Of a stretch of 49,309 nt of DNA, positions 1 through 8,574 are shown piece by piece. Under the pieces are notes generated by a model. That model worked only from the letters and a program-made list of their open reading frames with translations. It was not told the origin of the DNA and ran no database searches. The DNA lies in contig JBMONI010000025.1 in assembly GCA_049324575.1 (NCBI GenBank), positions 1-49,309 of the forward strand. Reading direction: 5' to 3'. This DNA comes from JBMONI01 sp049324575. Its GTDB lineage: Bacteria > Omnitrophota > Omnitrophia > Omnitrophales > Aquincolibacteriaceae. The first letter of the stretch is position 1; each line of letters starts with the position of its first letter. The position numbers and the translations under genes were made by a program.

Positions 1-205
1 CGTCCAGAGATTCATCTTCCAGAACCTTGCCCTATTGAAACGCCTTCAATCCATGCGGTGATTGGCTTTGTTTTGGTAAAAATCGCGGGTCCTTCCAAGG
101 GGGTGTTCGCCGAGGGTCGGGCGAGGTGCAGTCCGTCAGTGATTTAAAACCTGAAAATGTCGTGTCGTGGTCACGCGGCAAAAAATGATTCTTCCCGGAT
201 AATAA

Positions 206-544
206 TTATTCCGCGTAAGATTCGCCTACTGCCTTGCAGACCGCTAATAAGAAATGGGCGTCTTTGTCGTTTCGTTTAGCGAGAAAACGGTCAATCTCTT
301 TGATTGTTTGATCTTTGCTTTTTGGCTCCGCTTCGTCGCCTGCAAAAAATTCGCCCATCCTGATTTTCAGAGCATCCGCAATTTGACTGAGGACTTCAAG
401 AGTAGGGTGTCCTTCCCCGCGCTCAATAAGGCCGACGTAGTTATCGCTTAGGCCGACTTTCTCGGCCAGTTGCGCTTGCGTAAGCCCCTCTTGTTTTCGT
501 ATCAAGCGGATTCTTTTTCCCACCTGTTGGTAAGGATTCTTCAT
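206..544 (-). CDS. XRE-family HTH regulator, probable controller of the Type III R-M genes
   Basis: A 112-residue DNA-binding protein. A lambda-repressor-type helix-turn-helix occupies about residues 8-65, with the recognisable stretch LTQAQLAEKVGLSDNYVGLI followed by ERGEGHPTLEVL. The acidic, lysine-rich tail (residues 70-112) has no recognised domain. The frame stays open 39 codons further upstream, but ATG at 544 is chosen because the HTH fold starts just after it and the upstream residues are hydrophobic and unlike the family. It is divergent from the methyltransferase gene at 679, with 134 bp between, the usual position of an R-M controller or a defence-island repressor. Its own promoter and that of mod must overlap here, so autoregulation is likely but inferred. 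The assignment to XRE is firm; the target is not. Confidence 0.85.
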   Translation of the reverse strand: MKNPYQQVGKRIRLIRKQEGLTQAQLAEKVGLSDNYVGLIERGEGHPTLEVLSQIADALKIRMGEFFAGDEAEPKSKDQTIKEIDRFLAKRNDKDAHFLLAVCKAVGESYAE

Positions 545-576
545 TCGGATCACCCTTGGCAGGTATGGTAATCCGA
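545..576. promoter_or_regulatory. Candidate operator in the XRE/mod intergenic region
   Basis: Two inverted 6-bp arms, TCGGAT (545-550) and ATCCGA (571-576), are separated by 20 bp immediately upstream of the XRE start codon. They lie in the region that must hold the regulator's ribosome binding site, so a bound XRE dimer could block its own expression. The symmetry is seen directly; the role is a guess. Confidence 0.3.
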
Positions 577-678
577 TCCATCTCCGCACACCACAAACCA
601 GCATTTGGTATTTCGATGGAAAAAACACAATAATAGTTATAAAATCGCCTATCTTTACCACCTATCGGTTGGGAAGCT

Positions 679-2373
679 ATGGCGATATTAAACTTCAAAG
701 GCAAACCATTCGTTCAGAATTACCACCTCTCTGTCAAATACCACGAACTTGTTCCGCAGAAATCGAAAAGCCTTACCGATAAAGTCCGTCTCACGGATAA
801 CCTCGTCGTTCACGGTGACAACCTCAAAGCCCTGAAAGCACTTCTGCCGACCTACGCGGGCAAAGTGAAGTGTATCTACATCGATCCGCCCTACAATACT
901 GGCAACGAAAAATGGGTTTACAACGACAACGTGAACTCCCCCATGATGCAGGAGTGGCTCGGCAAAATCGTTGACCGGGAAGATTTGACGCGGCATGATA
1001 AATGGCTCTGCATGATGATGCCAAGATTGAAACTTTTGAGAGAATTGCTGAGTGACGACGGAATTATTCTTATCTCCATCGACGACAACGAATTGAAAAA
1101 TTTGCTGTCGCTATGTGACGATGTTTTTAATGAGTCAAATCGTTTTGGCGTAATTGTGATACAAAATAATCCACGAGGGAGACGGCTAGGAACAGAGTTA
1201 GCGGTAGAGCATGAATATCTTGTAGCATATTCAAAAGAAATTATGAAATTTAAAGCAGGCCGCCTCGAACTTACTGATGAGCAACTTGCTGAGTATTCGG
1301 AGATTGATAAAAATGGGAAACGTTACAGACTTTTAGGATTGAGAAAAAGAGGAGCGCTGGCTCGCAGACAAGACCGCCCGAATTTACACTTTCCATTGTT
1401 TATTGATCCCAAAACGAAGACAGTGCATCTCGATGACCAAAAGGGCCGCGTCAAAATCATACCGAAACTTTCGGATGGAAGCGAAGGCGTTTGGCGGTGG
1501 AGTAAAGGAAAAATAGAAAAAGAATCCGACCTGCTCATTGCCACCTTGGTTAAGAGGCGTGAAACCCAAAAAGAAGAATGGGATGTGTTTCAAAAAGATT
1601 ATGCGGAAGGCAAAGATGGGGATTCGAGAGGGCGTTTATTCCCATCCATATGGGAAGGCTCTGAATTTAATAATGAAACGGGGCGAGATCAGATAAAGGA
1701 TTTGTTCGGTAAGGCGGTGTTTGATTACCCCAAGCCGGTTGATTTGATCAAACACGCAATTTTATTATCGGGTGATAAGAATGCGCTCGTGTTGGATTCC
1801 TTTGCTGGATCAGGAACAACCGGCCAAGCAGTAATCGAATTGAATCGTTCAGATGGTGGCAATCGTAAATTTATTCTTGCTGAATGTGAAGATTATGCAG
1901 AATCAATCACTGCGGAAAGGGTGAAGCGAGTAATAAAAGGCGAACCATCAGCCAAACGAAACGGCCAAAGCCTTGCTTTAGAGTCAGGTGAGACCTTTAG
2001 TTTCTTCGAGCTGGGCCGACCCATCGAGTTAGAGCGTATTTTGGACGGCAAGCATCTGCCGGATTATGAAGACTTGGCGCGATACCTTTTCTACACGGCC
2101 ACTGGCGAGGAATTTGACGAGAAACAGATCGATGAGAAGAAAGGATTCATCGGCGAATCCGAAGGATACAAAGTCTATCTTTTCTACGAGCCGAGAATTG
2201 ATTCTCTGAAACAGATGGCTCTTACGCTTGACCGGGCAAAGGCGCTTGGAAAATACAATGGAAAGCGCAGGCTGGTTTTCGCGCCGACAAAATTCATGGA
2301 TCAGGACATGCTGGACGAAATGAGAATTGACTTTGCCCAACTACCTTTTGAGATTTATAAATTCGCGGATTGA
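679..2373 (+). CDS. mod: Type III restriction-modification system, DNA methyltransferase (Mod)
   Basis: A 564-residue adenine-specific DNA methyltransferase that both modifies DNA and specifies the target for the Type III complex. Catalytic motif IV, DPPYNTG, lies at about residues 69-75, and the SAM-binding motif DSFAGSGTTG at about 374. The order IV before I places it in the beta class used by Type III Mod proteins. The stretch between them (about 150-330) should be the target-recognition domain; its codons are visibly AT-richer than the flanks, as expected of an exchangeable specificity segment. GGGAAG lies upstream of the ATG. It is followed after 7 bp by res, so the two are co-transcribed and form an apparently complete system. 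The family call is firm; the recognition sequence cannot be read from the protein. Confidence 0.95.
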   Translation: MAILNFKGKPFVQNYHLSVKYHELVPQKSKSLTDKVRLTDNLVVHGDNLKALKALLPTYAGKVKCIYIDPPYNTGNEKWVYNDNVNSPMMQEWLGKIVDREDLTRHDKWLCMMMPRLKLLRELLSDDGIILISIDDNELKNLLSLCDDVFNESNRFGVIVIQNNPRGRRLGTELAVEHEYLVAYSKEIMKFKAGRLELTDEQLAEYSEIDKNGKRYRLLGLRKRGALARRQDRPNLHFPLFIDPKTKTVHLDDQKGRVKIIPKLSDGSEGVWRWSKGKIEKESDLLIATLVKRRETQKEEWDVFQKDYAEGKDGDSRGRLFPSIWEGSEFNNETGRDQIKDLFGKAVFDYPKPVDLIKHAILLSGDKNALVLDSFAGSGTTGQAVIELNRSDGGNRKFILAECEDYAESITAERVKRVIKGEPSAKRNGQSLALESGETFSFFELGRPIELERILDGKHLPDYEDLARYLFYTATGEEFDEKQIDEKKGFIGESEGYKVYLFYEPRIDSLKQMALTLDRAKALGKYNGKRRLVFAPTKFMDQDMLDEMRIDFAQLPFEIYKFAD

Positions 2374-2380
2374 CGGCTGA

Positions 2381-4924
2381 ATGGAACTCAAAGAGTATCA
2401 GCAAAAAACCCTCCGGCAGATCAAGGATTATCTCACCGCTTTAACTGATTGGAAGTCAAAGAGCGATAAAATAGCAAAAGAACATGGCGCTGAAACCGCT
2501 TTTGACTGGACTGAAAAGGCGTGGGAGAAAGTCAAAGGCAATCATTATCAAACCCGAAAAAACGGCCTTGGCGAATATCTTCCAAATCTCTGCCTGAAAA
2601 TTCCAACCGGCGGCGGGAAAACACTTCTGGCCGTCAAATCCATTGACCTGATCAATACCATCTTCCGAAAAAAGCGCACCGGCCTAATTCTTTGGGTCGT
2701 TCCTACCACCCAGATTTACCGCCAAACGATTGAACATCTTCGGGATCGGGAACATCCTTACCGTCAACACCTTGATATTGCAAGCGGCGGGCAGACGCTC
2801 ATCGTTGAAAAAACGGATCAATTCACACCTTTGGACGTTGCTCAAAATCTTGTCGTATTGATGCTGATGCTTCCTTCTGCTTCGCGCCAGAACAAGGAAA
2901 CGCTGAAGGTATTCAGAGACAGCGGCGGGTTTCAGGCATTCTTTCCGCCGGAGGATGATACGGAAGCCCATCGCAAGTTACTTGTACGTTTCCCGAATCT
3001 CGACGTGTTCGGAAGCGACAATGGTTTTTGGGGCAAACAGATCAAGACTTCATTGGGAAACACCCTACGGACACTCTCGCCTGTGATTATTCTTGACGAA
3101 GGTCATAAGGCATACAGCGAAACGGCGCAAAAAACGCTTCGGGGTTTTAATCCCTGCCTCATTCTTGAACTTTCGGCAACGCCTCCGGGTGGGAGTAACG
3201 TGCTTGTGGATATTAAAGGCATCGAGCTTTCCCGCGAAGATATGATCAAGCTGGACTTGCACATCATCAATAAAGCCAGCGTCGATTGGAAGGACACGAT
3301 GCTTTCAAGCATTGAAAAACGAAACGCTTTGGAGGAAAAGGCCAAAGAATACGAAGCTAATACAGGCGAACACATTCGGCCTATTTGCTTGATTCAGGTC
3401 GAACGCACCGGAAAAGATCAGCGCGGTGGGCGTTATATCCACGCCGAGGATGTGAAGGAATATTTGATTAAGACCTGTGGCATCTCTGAATCAGCGATTG
3501 CCATTAAGACCAGCGAAAAAGATGACATCGAGGGCATCGATCTTTTTGCCAGCGATTGCCGCGTCCGCTACATCATCACCAAACAAGCATTGCAAGAAGG
3601 CTGGGATTGTTCTTTTGCTTACGTTCTGACCATTCTCACCAATCCCACTTCGCAAAATAATCTGACCCAGCTTGTCGGCAGGATTTTAAGACAACCCTTT
3701 GCCCGTAAAACCAAGATCAAAGACTTGGACGAGAGTTATGTCTTCTGTTTTCAGCAACGGGGAAAGCAATTACTCGAAAGCATCAAGGACGGATTCGAGC
3801 AGGAAGGCTTGGGCGATTTGACCGGGCGCGTGATCACCGATGAATCGCCGGAAGGCGGAACAACGGTTGCGGGCGAACGAATTATAGAAGTGCGCGAAAA
3901 GTTCAAAAAATTTGCGAACCATATTTATTTGCCCGTTTTTGTGATTCAGGACGGCAAAGGCTGGCGGAAATTGAGCTATGAGACGGACGTAATCAGTCTG
4001 ATTGATTGGGCGAATGCTGATTTTAAGTCGTTGCATTCTCTCCCGCTCTCTTTGAGCGAAGAAAAAGACACCGAGATTGCTGTCGGCCTGAGTGATGATG
4101 AAAAAGAAGTGATCGAAAGCCACGGCGTCCTTCGCTTAAAAGAGGGCGGCCTTGCCATCGATACGGTTTTCGTCACGCGCCACCTGATCGACATAATTCC
4201 CAATCCTTGGATTGCCTATGAGGTAGCCCAAGAAGTCTTGAATGTCCTGATTAAAAAGAACGATTTGAAGGCTGTTGCCAACAATCTTGTGTTTATCATT
4301 GAGGAAATGCGAAAGCTTGCGGAACAGGAAAAGGATCGGCTGGCTCAGCGGGTATTCGCCGATTTGATTACAGGGAAACAAATTCGATTCTTGATGTTGA
4401 AAGACGATCAAGGTTACCGCCTGCCGTCGAAAATGAAGATCAGAAAGTCCAGCAAACGCTTAACCTGCCGGGACGGTGGCCCGCTTCAGCGAAGTCTTTT
4501 CGAGATCGTGGCTGAAGATGAATTGAATGACACCGAAAAGGCGGTGGCGTGGTACTTGGAAGATCAGGAGAGATTATTCTGGTGGTATCGAAACTTATCA
4601 CGTCAGGATTATGCGATTCAGGGCTGGCGCAAGCACCGTATTTATCCCGACTTCATCTTTTCCGAAATGAACGGAAAAGGCCACGAAGATTTTGACAAGG
4701 TTTTTGTCGTGGAGACGAAAGGTCTGCACTTGAAAGGCAGTGAAGACACAAAATATAAGCAGGATGTTTTCTCGGTCTGCAACAAGCTGGCGGAGGAGCG
4801 AAGCTGGACTGAATTAGGGCTATCCCTTCCCGAACGCAAGATCATCTTCGAGGTTGTCTCTGAAGACGAATGGCAACAAAAAATTAACGAAATGTTAGCC
4901 GTCCGAATTTCTTCAAAAGTTTGA
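2381..4924 (+). CDS. res: Type III restriction enzyme, helicase/endonuclease subunit (Res)
   Basis: An 847-residue restriction subunit. An SF2 helicase core begins with the Walker A motif PTGGGKT at about residues 74-80, followed by the DEAD-like box LDEGHK at about 239, ELSATPP near 263 and the motif VI-like region LTQLVGRILRQP near 427. The C-terminus carries a PD-(D/E)xK nuclease signature: PDFIF near 757 and VVETKG near 776. It acts in complex with Mod, moving along DNA from unmodified sites and cutting between two recognised sites. All core motifs are intact and there is no frameshift, so the system looks functional. The next gene starts 104 bp later behind its own possible TATATT box (4993-4998), so it may be a separate unit. 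Confidence 0.94.
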   Translation: MELKEYQQKTLRQIKDYLTALTDWKSKSDKIAKEHGAETAFDWTEKAWEKVKGNHYQTRKNGLGEYLPNLCLKIPTGGGKTLLAVKSIDLINTIFRKKRTGLILWVVPTTQIYRQTIEHLRDREHPYRQHLDIASGGQTLIVEKTDQFTPLDVAQNLVVLMLMLPSASRQNKETLKVFRDSGGFQAFFPPEDDTEAHRKLLVRFPNLDVFGSDNGFWGKQIKTSLGNTLRTLSPVIILDEGHKAYSETAQKTLRGFNPCLILELSATPPGGSNVLVDIKGIELSREDMIKLDLHIINKASVDWKDTMLSSIEKRNALEEKAKEYEANTGEHIRPICLIQVERTGKDQRGGRYIHAEDVKEYLIKTCGISESAIAIKTSEKDDIEGIDLFASDCRVRYIITKQALQEGWDCSFAYVLTILTNPTSQNNLTQLVGRILRQPFARKTKIKDLDESYVFCFQQRGKQLLESIKDGFEQEGLGDLTGRVITDESPEGGTTVAGERIIEVREKFKKFANHIYLPVFVIQDGKGWRKLSYETDVISLIDWANADFKSLHSLPLSLSEEKDTEIAVGLSDDEKEVIESHGVLRLKEGGLAIDTVFVTRHLIDIIPNPWIAYEVAQEVLNVLIKKNDLKAVANNLVFIIEEMRKLAEQEKDRLAQRVFADLITGKQIRFLMLKDDQGYRLPSKMKIRKSSKRLTCRDGGPLQRSLFEIVAEDELNDTEKAVAWYLEDQERLFWWYRNLSRQDYAIQGWRKHRIYPDFIFSEMNGKGHEDFDKVFVVETKGLHLKGSEDTKYKQDVFSVCNKLAEERSWTELGLSLPERKIIFEVVSEDEWQQKINEMLAVRISSKV

Positions 4925-5028
4925 CGTTCCCCGTCCGATTCTTTCTCCGAAAATCCCCTGATTTTTCAGTCAAAAAACCGCCTCAAGTATGGTATATTTT
5001 AGTCGAACATATTTAACGGTAATCACTT

Positions 5029-5475
5029 ATGAGCGACTACAAATTATATACGATAGGTTACGAAGGACGGGACATTGACGAGTTTGTTACTGCCCTGAAA
5101 GACAACAGGATCACCCGCCTGATCGATGTTCGGGAAATTCCGTTTTCGCGGAAAAAAGGATTTTCCAAATCACGGCTCAGTGAGAGACTTCAAAACGAAA
5201 GCATCGAATACGTTCACATCAAAGCGCTTGGCAGTCCGAGCGAAATCCGCAACAAATTAAAGACCGATTGGGATTACAAATCTTTTTTCGATGCCTTCTC
5301 CGAGTATCTTCATAATAATTGGTGGGCCATTGAAGACGCTTACCGTTACCTCTCCGACGGCGTAAACTGCATTATGTGTTTTGAAAGCCGCGCCCAGCAA
5401 TGCCACCGTTCGACCGTTGCCCAGAAGATCAAAGAGCATGACGGGAACGGCCTCAAAGTCGAACATATCCAGTGA
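5029..5475 (+). CDS. DUF488 family protein
   Basis: A 148-residue soluble protein of the DUF488 family. The N-terminal LYTIGYEGRDIDEFV and the central LIDVREIPFSRKKGFSK are typical, as is the C-terminal block with C-x7-CHR (CFESRAQQCHRSTVA) near residue 117. The family has conserved Cys, His and Arg that suggest an enzymatic pocket, but no reaction is established to my knowledge. It is translationally coupled to the next gene: its TGA at 5473-5475 overlaps the GTG at 5472. DUF488 genes are often met in mobile and defence islands, and here it follows a Type III R-M pair. The family call is strong; the function is unknown. Confidence 0.85.
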   Translation: MSDYKLYTIGYEGRDIDEFVTALKDNRITRLIDVREIPFSRKKGFSKSRLSERLQNESIEYVHIKALGSPSEIRNKLKTDWDYKSFFDAFSEYLHNNWWAIEDAYRYLSDGVNCIMCFESRAQQCHRSTVAQKIKEHDGNGLKVEHIQ

Positions 5476-6260
5476 GCTTTGTAAAAAAGCGCATCCTCAT
5501 CACCGTCAAGGCCTACCCCAATCCCAGCAAGACGTACGGCGAAACGGTTTGTTGTGCCGGTGTCGATCTCAGCAGTCACCAATTGGTTCGGCTTTATCCG
5601 ATTCCTTTCCGCGATCTTGAATATAACAAGCAGTTCAAAAAATATACCGTGATCGAAGTCGAATGTTCTCCACCCCGTGACGACAAACGACCGGAGAGCT
5701 TCCACGTCAATATTGACACGATCAAGCCCAAGGAATGGCTCGACACAACAACAGATAAGAAATGGGCGCGAAGAAAAGCCATCGTCTTAAATTTGCCGGT
5801 AAAATCGATGTGTCAGGTTTTTAAGGACGCGGAAGAAAAAGACCTTTCTCTCGGCTTTATCAAACCTGAACAAGTTTCCTTTGAATGGGCGAAACAATCA
5901 CCATCAGACAAAGAAGCCCGCGAATCGTGCTATGCCCAATTGTCTTTTTTCGACAAGAAGAAAAACGCAATCGAAGAAATCCCTTACAGCTTTTATTACC
6001 TCTTTCACTGTGCCGGTGAAACAAATTGTCCGAGGCATAAGCTGTCGATCATTGACTGGGAAATTGGGCAGGCTTACCGCGATTGGCGATCAAGGTATAA
6101 GGAAGAAAAAGTGTTACTCGAAAAAATCAAACAAAGATGGCTTACAATCGCTGACGCCACCAAGAGCGACGTGTATTTTTATGTCGGCAATTTAAAGCGG
6201 TTCCGCCAGACCTTCATGGTTTTGGGAGTGTTCTACCCACCTCGTAACGGCGGGAAGTGA
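5472..6260 (+). CDS. Conserved protein of unknown function, coupled to the DUF488 gene
   Basis: A 262-residue protein I cannot assign. It starts with GTG at 5472, overlapping the DUF488 stop. The N-terminal third is beta-rich (RILITVKAYPNPSK, then SSHQLVRLYPIPFRDL), suggesting a small barrel-like domain. Around residue 177 there is a motif of two Cys and a His followed by an acidic-aromatic signature, HCAGETNCPRHKLSIIDWE. This pattern could bind metal or nucleic acid. No signal peptide or membrane segment is visible. Its stop at 6258-6260 lies just before the next gene's start, so the three small genes act as one unit. Strict coupling to DUF488 suggests that the two proteins act together. Confidence 0.75.
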   Translation: MSFVKKRILITVKAYPNPSKTYGETVCCAGVDLSSHQLVRLYPIPFRDLEYNKQFKKYTVIEVECSPPRDDKRPESFHVNIDTIKPKEWLDTTTDKKWARRKAIVLNLPVKSMCQVFKDAEEKDLSLGFIKPEQVSFEWAKQSPSDKEARESCYAQLSFFDKKKNAIEEIPYSFYYLFHCAGETNCPRHKLSIIDWEIGQAYRDWRSRYKEEKVLLEKIKQRWLTIADATKSDVYFYVGNLKRFRQTFMVLGVFYPPRNGGK

Positions 6261-6265
6261 TTCAC

Positions 6266-6610
6266 ATGGAATATTTTGAAAGCATAAATCGCACGGCGTT
6301 GGTAGTCAGCCACAAGAAGCCATTTCTTGACTGGATCAAATACGTTGACCCTTCAACGCCAATGATTGACGAGAAGCATGATTCCAAGACCGTCTATCTC
6401 CTACCTGATGACGAAGGCGCCAGCGACGATTGGCAACGGTATCTAAAGAAGCATTTCAAAGAGATTTTCGAGCAGGAGCTTGGGGCATGGTATACCGATC
6501 CCGAAACATGGCCAAAAGACAGGCCATGGAAGGTTTTTAACGAATGGCTCGACTATGAATTTCAGTCCATCGTTTACGATACCGTAGCTGGTTCTATCAA
6601 GAAGGAATGA
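6266..6610 (+). CDS. Small conserved protein of unknown function
   Basis: A 114-residue acidic, tryptophan-rich soluble protein with no domain I recognise. ATG at 6266 is preferred over the in-frame GTG at 6257 because GGGAAG (6252-6257) sits 8 nt before it. Characteristic runs are the N-terminal YFESINRTALVVSHKKPFLDW and the C-terminal DRPWKVFNEWLDYEFQSIVYD. It is the last gene of the DUF488 unit. Its 3' end overlaps the convergent HTH gene by 14 bp (6597-6610), so both strands share their stop region. No function is proposed. Confidence 0.7.
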   Translation: MEYFESINRTALVVSHKKPFLDWIKYVDPSTPMIDEKHDSKTVYLLPDDEGASDDWQRYLKKHFKEIFEQELGAWYTDPETWPKDRPWKVFNEWLDYEFQSIVYDTVAGSIKKE

Positions 6611-7004
6611 GTGAGCGGATCACCGCTTTTTGTTGATCGATAGGCGTATTCACAAGTGTGCGAAGTTTCCGCTCAGTAATAATGCGCTTCGGCAGGGATT
6701 GTCCTAATGCCTCGATAGTTTTGAGGACATCGGCGTCCAGATCAAGCAAACGGAGGTAGTGGTTTACATGGACGCGGGAAACGCCGAGTTTTCGGGCAAG
6801 GTCGGTTTGGTTTTTTGCTTCGCCGGTCTCAATGCGCCTGCTATAATCTCTTGCCAAGTATAAAGGATTCGGGTAGTTACGCTCCACCATCAGCGGTTTG
6901 ACTGGCTTTGCTTCAAAATAGGCGACGAAAGTGAACGTTCTTTGTTCCAGCCAGTGCGGGGAGCCATTTAGAAGTAAATACGAACTTTTGAGTGAGTTCG
7001 TCAT
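6597..7004 (-). CDS. ParB-like/HTH small DNA-binding protein downstream of the recombinase
   Basis: Up to 135 residues. A helix-turn-helix lies at about residues 64-100 with KNQTDLARKLGVSRVHVNHY followed by LRLLDLD, the type found in ParB/KorB-like DNA-binding proteins. ATG at 7004 gives the longest form and overlaps the recombinase 3' end in another frame; a second ATG at 6890 would start the protein just after the recombinase stop (6913). Neither has a clear Shine-Dalgarno, so the start is open. Small HTH genes of this kind are frequent companions of large serine recombinases, where they may act as accessory or regulatory factors; that role is inferred. Confidence 0.65.
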   Translation of the reverse strand: MTNSLKSSYLLLNGSPHWLEQRTFTFVAYFEAKPVKPLMVERNYPNPLYLARDYSRRIETGEAKNQTDLARKLGVSRVHVNHYLRLLDLDADVLKTIEALGQSLPKRIITERKLRTLVNTPIDQQKAVIRSLIPS

Positions 7005-8415
7005 AAGTGACAGGCAATGAAGGCATTGCGTAAATTGTCACGACAATGCGAAACCACGAAGTTCGTATCATTGTATTGAAGGCGCCAGCTTCGGCTGGCG
7101 CCTTTCCTTTTTCGTGGTTAACACGCGAGACTTTCACTTCCTTCAAAATGAGGGACATCAGTTCCTTCTTTTCTTCCAACGAGAGCTTATCCACAACGTC
7201 TGTGAAATGGAGCAGGTTCTTTCGAATCGTTTCCATTTCAAGCTGCTTGGAAGCGTGAATGTTTAAATCTACTCTGACCTTTTCAAGCTCACCTGACAAC
7301 TGATCCCTCTTGGCCGATAAAGCATCGGTTTCCGCCTGTATCTCCGGGGAGATTTTTTTACTGGCCTTAATCACCTGAATAAGGTTCTTAATCTCTTCGG
7401 TGGCGGCTAAAACCGCTTTATTGAGCCGTTCCTCTTCCTTCTTGACGTTCTTAACCTCGCCACCCGCCGCCTTGTTTGAAGCTCTGATAACCTCTGCCAG
7501 AAGCTCGGGTTTCTGCCCTAAATCCCTCAAATAATGAATCATGGTGTTCTCGATCAGACGGGCTGGAAGAGTCCGCACCTTGCAGGTCTTTGCGTCCTTA
7601 TAGTGATTTACCTCGGTGCAGACGTAGTATAGGTATTGATTGCCGTCTTTATCCCGCTTCCCGCTGGGCACCGGCGTCATAGAACAGCCGCAGTCATCGC
7701 ACTTCAGAATGCCTTTCAGCAGGTGGGTATGCCGGTCTGCATTCGGCTTGATCTTGACGCCGTTATTGTCAGGCGATTTTTTCTTCATGGAAGCGTTGGC
7801 TTTATCATAAAGAGTTTTCGGAATAATACTTTCATAGCGATGTTTTCCGAGCTTGCCGTTGTGCGTCATAAAACCACAATAAAACGGATTGCGGATCATC
7901 CGAAAGATAATGTCCTCACGGAATTTTCTTCCGCCCATGTTTACTTCTCTCCCGTTTTGACGTTTCACAATCCGGGATTTCGTAAGGTGTCCTTTTTCAT
8001 GAAGAATGTCTGTCGTTCTTGCCAATGTCATACCGGCGGCTACGGATTCAAACATCAAACGAACCGCCTTGGATTCCTTGGGATGAACTTTTAAGTCTTT
8101 TATGACCGGATCAAGCTCATAGCCGTAAGGCACATATCCGCCGCCCCATTTCCCGCGCTCAAAATTAGCCTGCATTTTGTCCGCCGTCCGTTCGCTGATA
8201 AGCTCGCGTTCATACTCCGCGAAACTCAGCAGGATATTGAGCATCAGGCGGCCAGACGAGCTGGAGGTATCAAAGCTTTGGGTAGCGGAAGCGAATTCAA
8301 CCTTACGGGATTCAAGGAGCTTGTTGAATTCGTAGAACTTGATCAGCGACCGGCTAACCCGGTCTACCTTGTAGGTGACAACCACATCCACATTCCCTTG
8401 GGCAACCTCGGCCAT
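6913..8415 (-). CDS. Large serine recombinase, N-terminally truncated (probably inactive)
   Basis: At least 500 residues of a large serine recombinase. Visible parts in order: the second half of the resolvase catalytic domain (VVTYKVDRVSRSL, then FAEYERELISERT), the recombinase domain (WGGGYVPYGY and NPFYCGF), a zinc ribbon (CDDCGC near residue 238 with further Cys to about 281) and a long coiled coil (about 315-425). Reading further upstream in frame adds DPGFSGKDLDRPGIKEL and a few residues, then reaches a stop near 8584. No segment carrying the YxRVS catalytic serine and the first 40-50 residues is found in any frame. The gene was therefore cut at its 5' end and the protein should not catalyse strand exchange. 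The truncation coincides with the island border. Family firm, activity doubtful. Confidence 0.85.
   Translation of the reverse strand: MAEVAQGNVDVVVTYKVDRVSRSLIKFYEFNKLLESRKVEFASATQSFDTSSSSGRLMLNILLSFAEYERELISERTADKMQANFERGKWGGGYVPYGYELDPVIKDLKVHPKESKAVRLMFESVAAGMTLARTTDILHEKGHLTKSRIVKRQNGREVNMGGRKFREDIIFRMIRNPFYCGFMTHNGKLGKHRYESIIPKTLYDKANASMKKKSPDNNGVKIKPNADRHTHLLKGILKCDDCGCSMTPVPSGKRDKDGNQYLYYVCTEVNHYKDAKTCKVRTLPARLIENTMIHYLRDLGQKPELLAEVIRASNKAAGGEVKNVKKEEERLNKAVLAATEEIKNLIQVIKASKKISPEIQAETDALSAKRDQLSGELEKVRVDLNIHASKQLEMETIRKNLLHFTDVVDKLSLEEKKELMSLILKEVKVSRVNHEKGKAPAEAGAFNTMIRTSWFRIVVTIYAMPSLPVTYDELTQKFVFTSKWLPALAGTKNVHFRRLF
7052..7119. repeat. Nested inverted repeat inside the recombinase 3' end
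   Basis: The inner stem GGCGCCAGC (7081-7089) and GCTGGCGCC (7094-7102) closes a TTCG tetraloop and is extended by AA/TT. The outer arms AACCACGAA (7052-7060) and TTCGTGGTT (7111-7119) are perfect 9-mers. On the plus strand the inner stem is followed by a broken T tract, so it could act as a terminator for the convergent unit. On the minus strand it is read through as codons for an Ala/Gly-rich stretch. Confidence 0.75.
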
Positions 8416-8574
8416 CAGCTCTTTAATGCCCGGGCGATCCAGGTCTTTACCCGAAAATCCAGGATCTGTAATCGTTTTAACGTGCTGCCAGCCGGCGCTC
8501 CACCCATTTATCCTACAGTCTGTAAGTTGTAGAACGGGGCAGGCATAGGGACAGGTAAGATCCTCTATAAAAAG

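Noticed and set aside
1..147. Open frame on the plus strand running in from the left edge to a TAA at 145-147
   Set aside because: Only 48 codons are visible, with no recognisable motif and no clear link to a neighbour; it may be chance.
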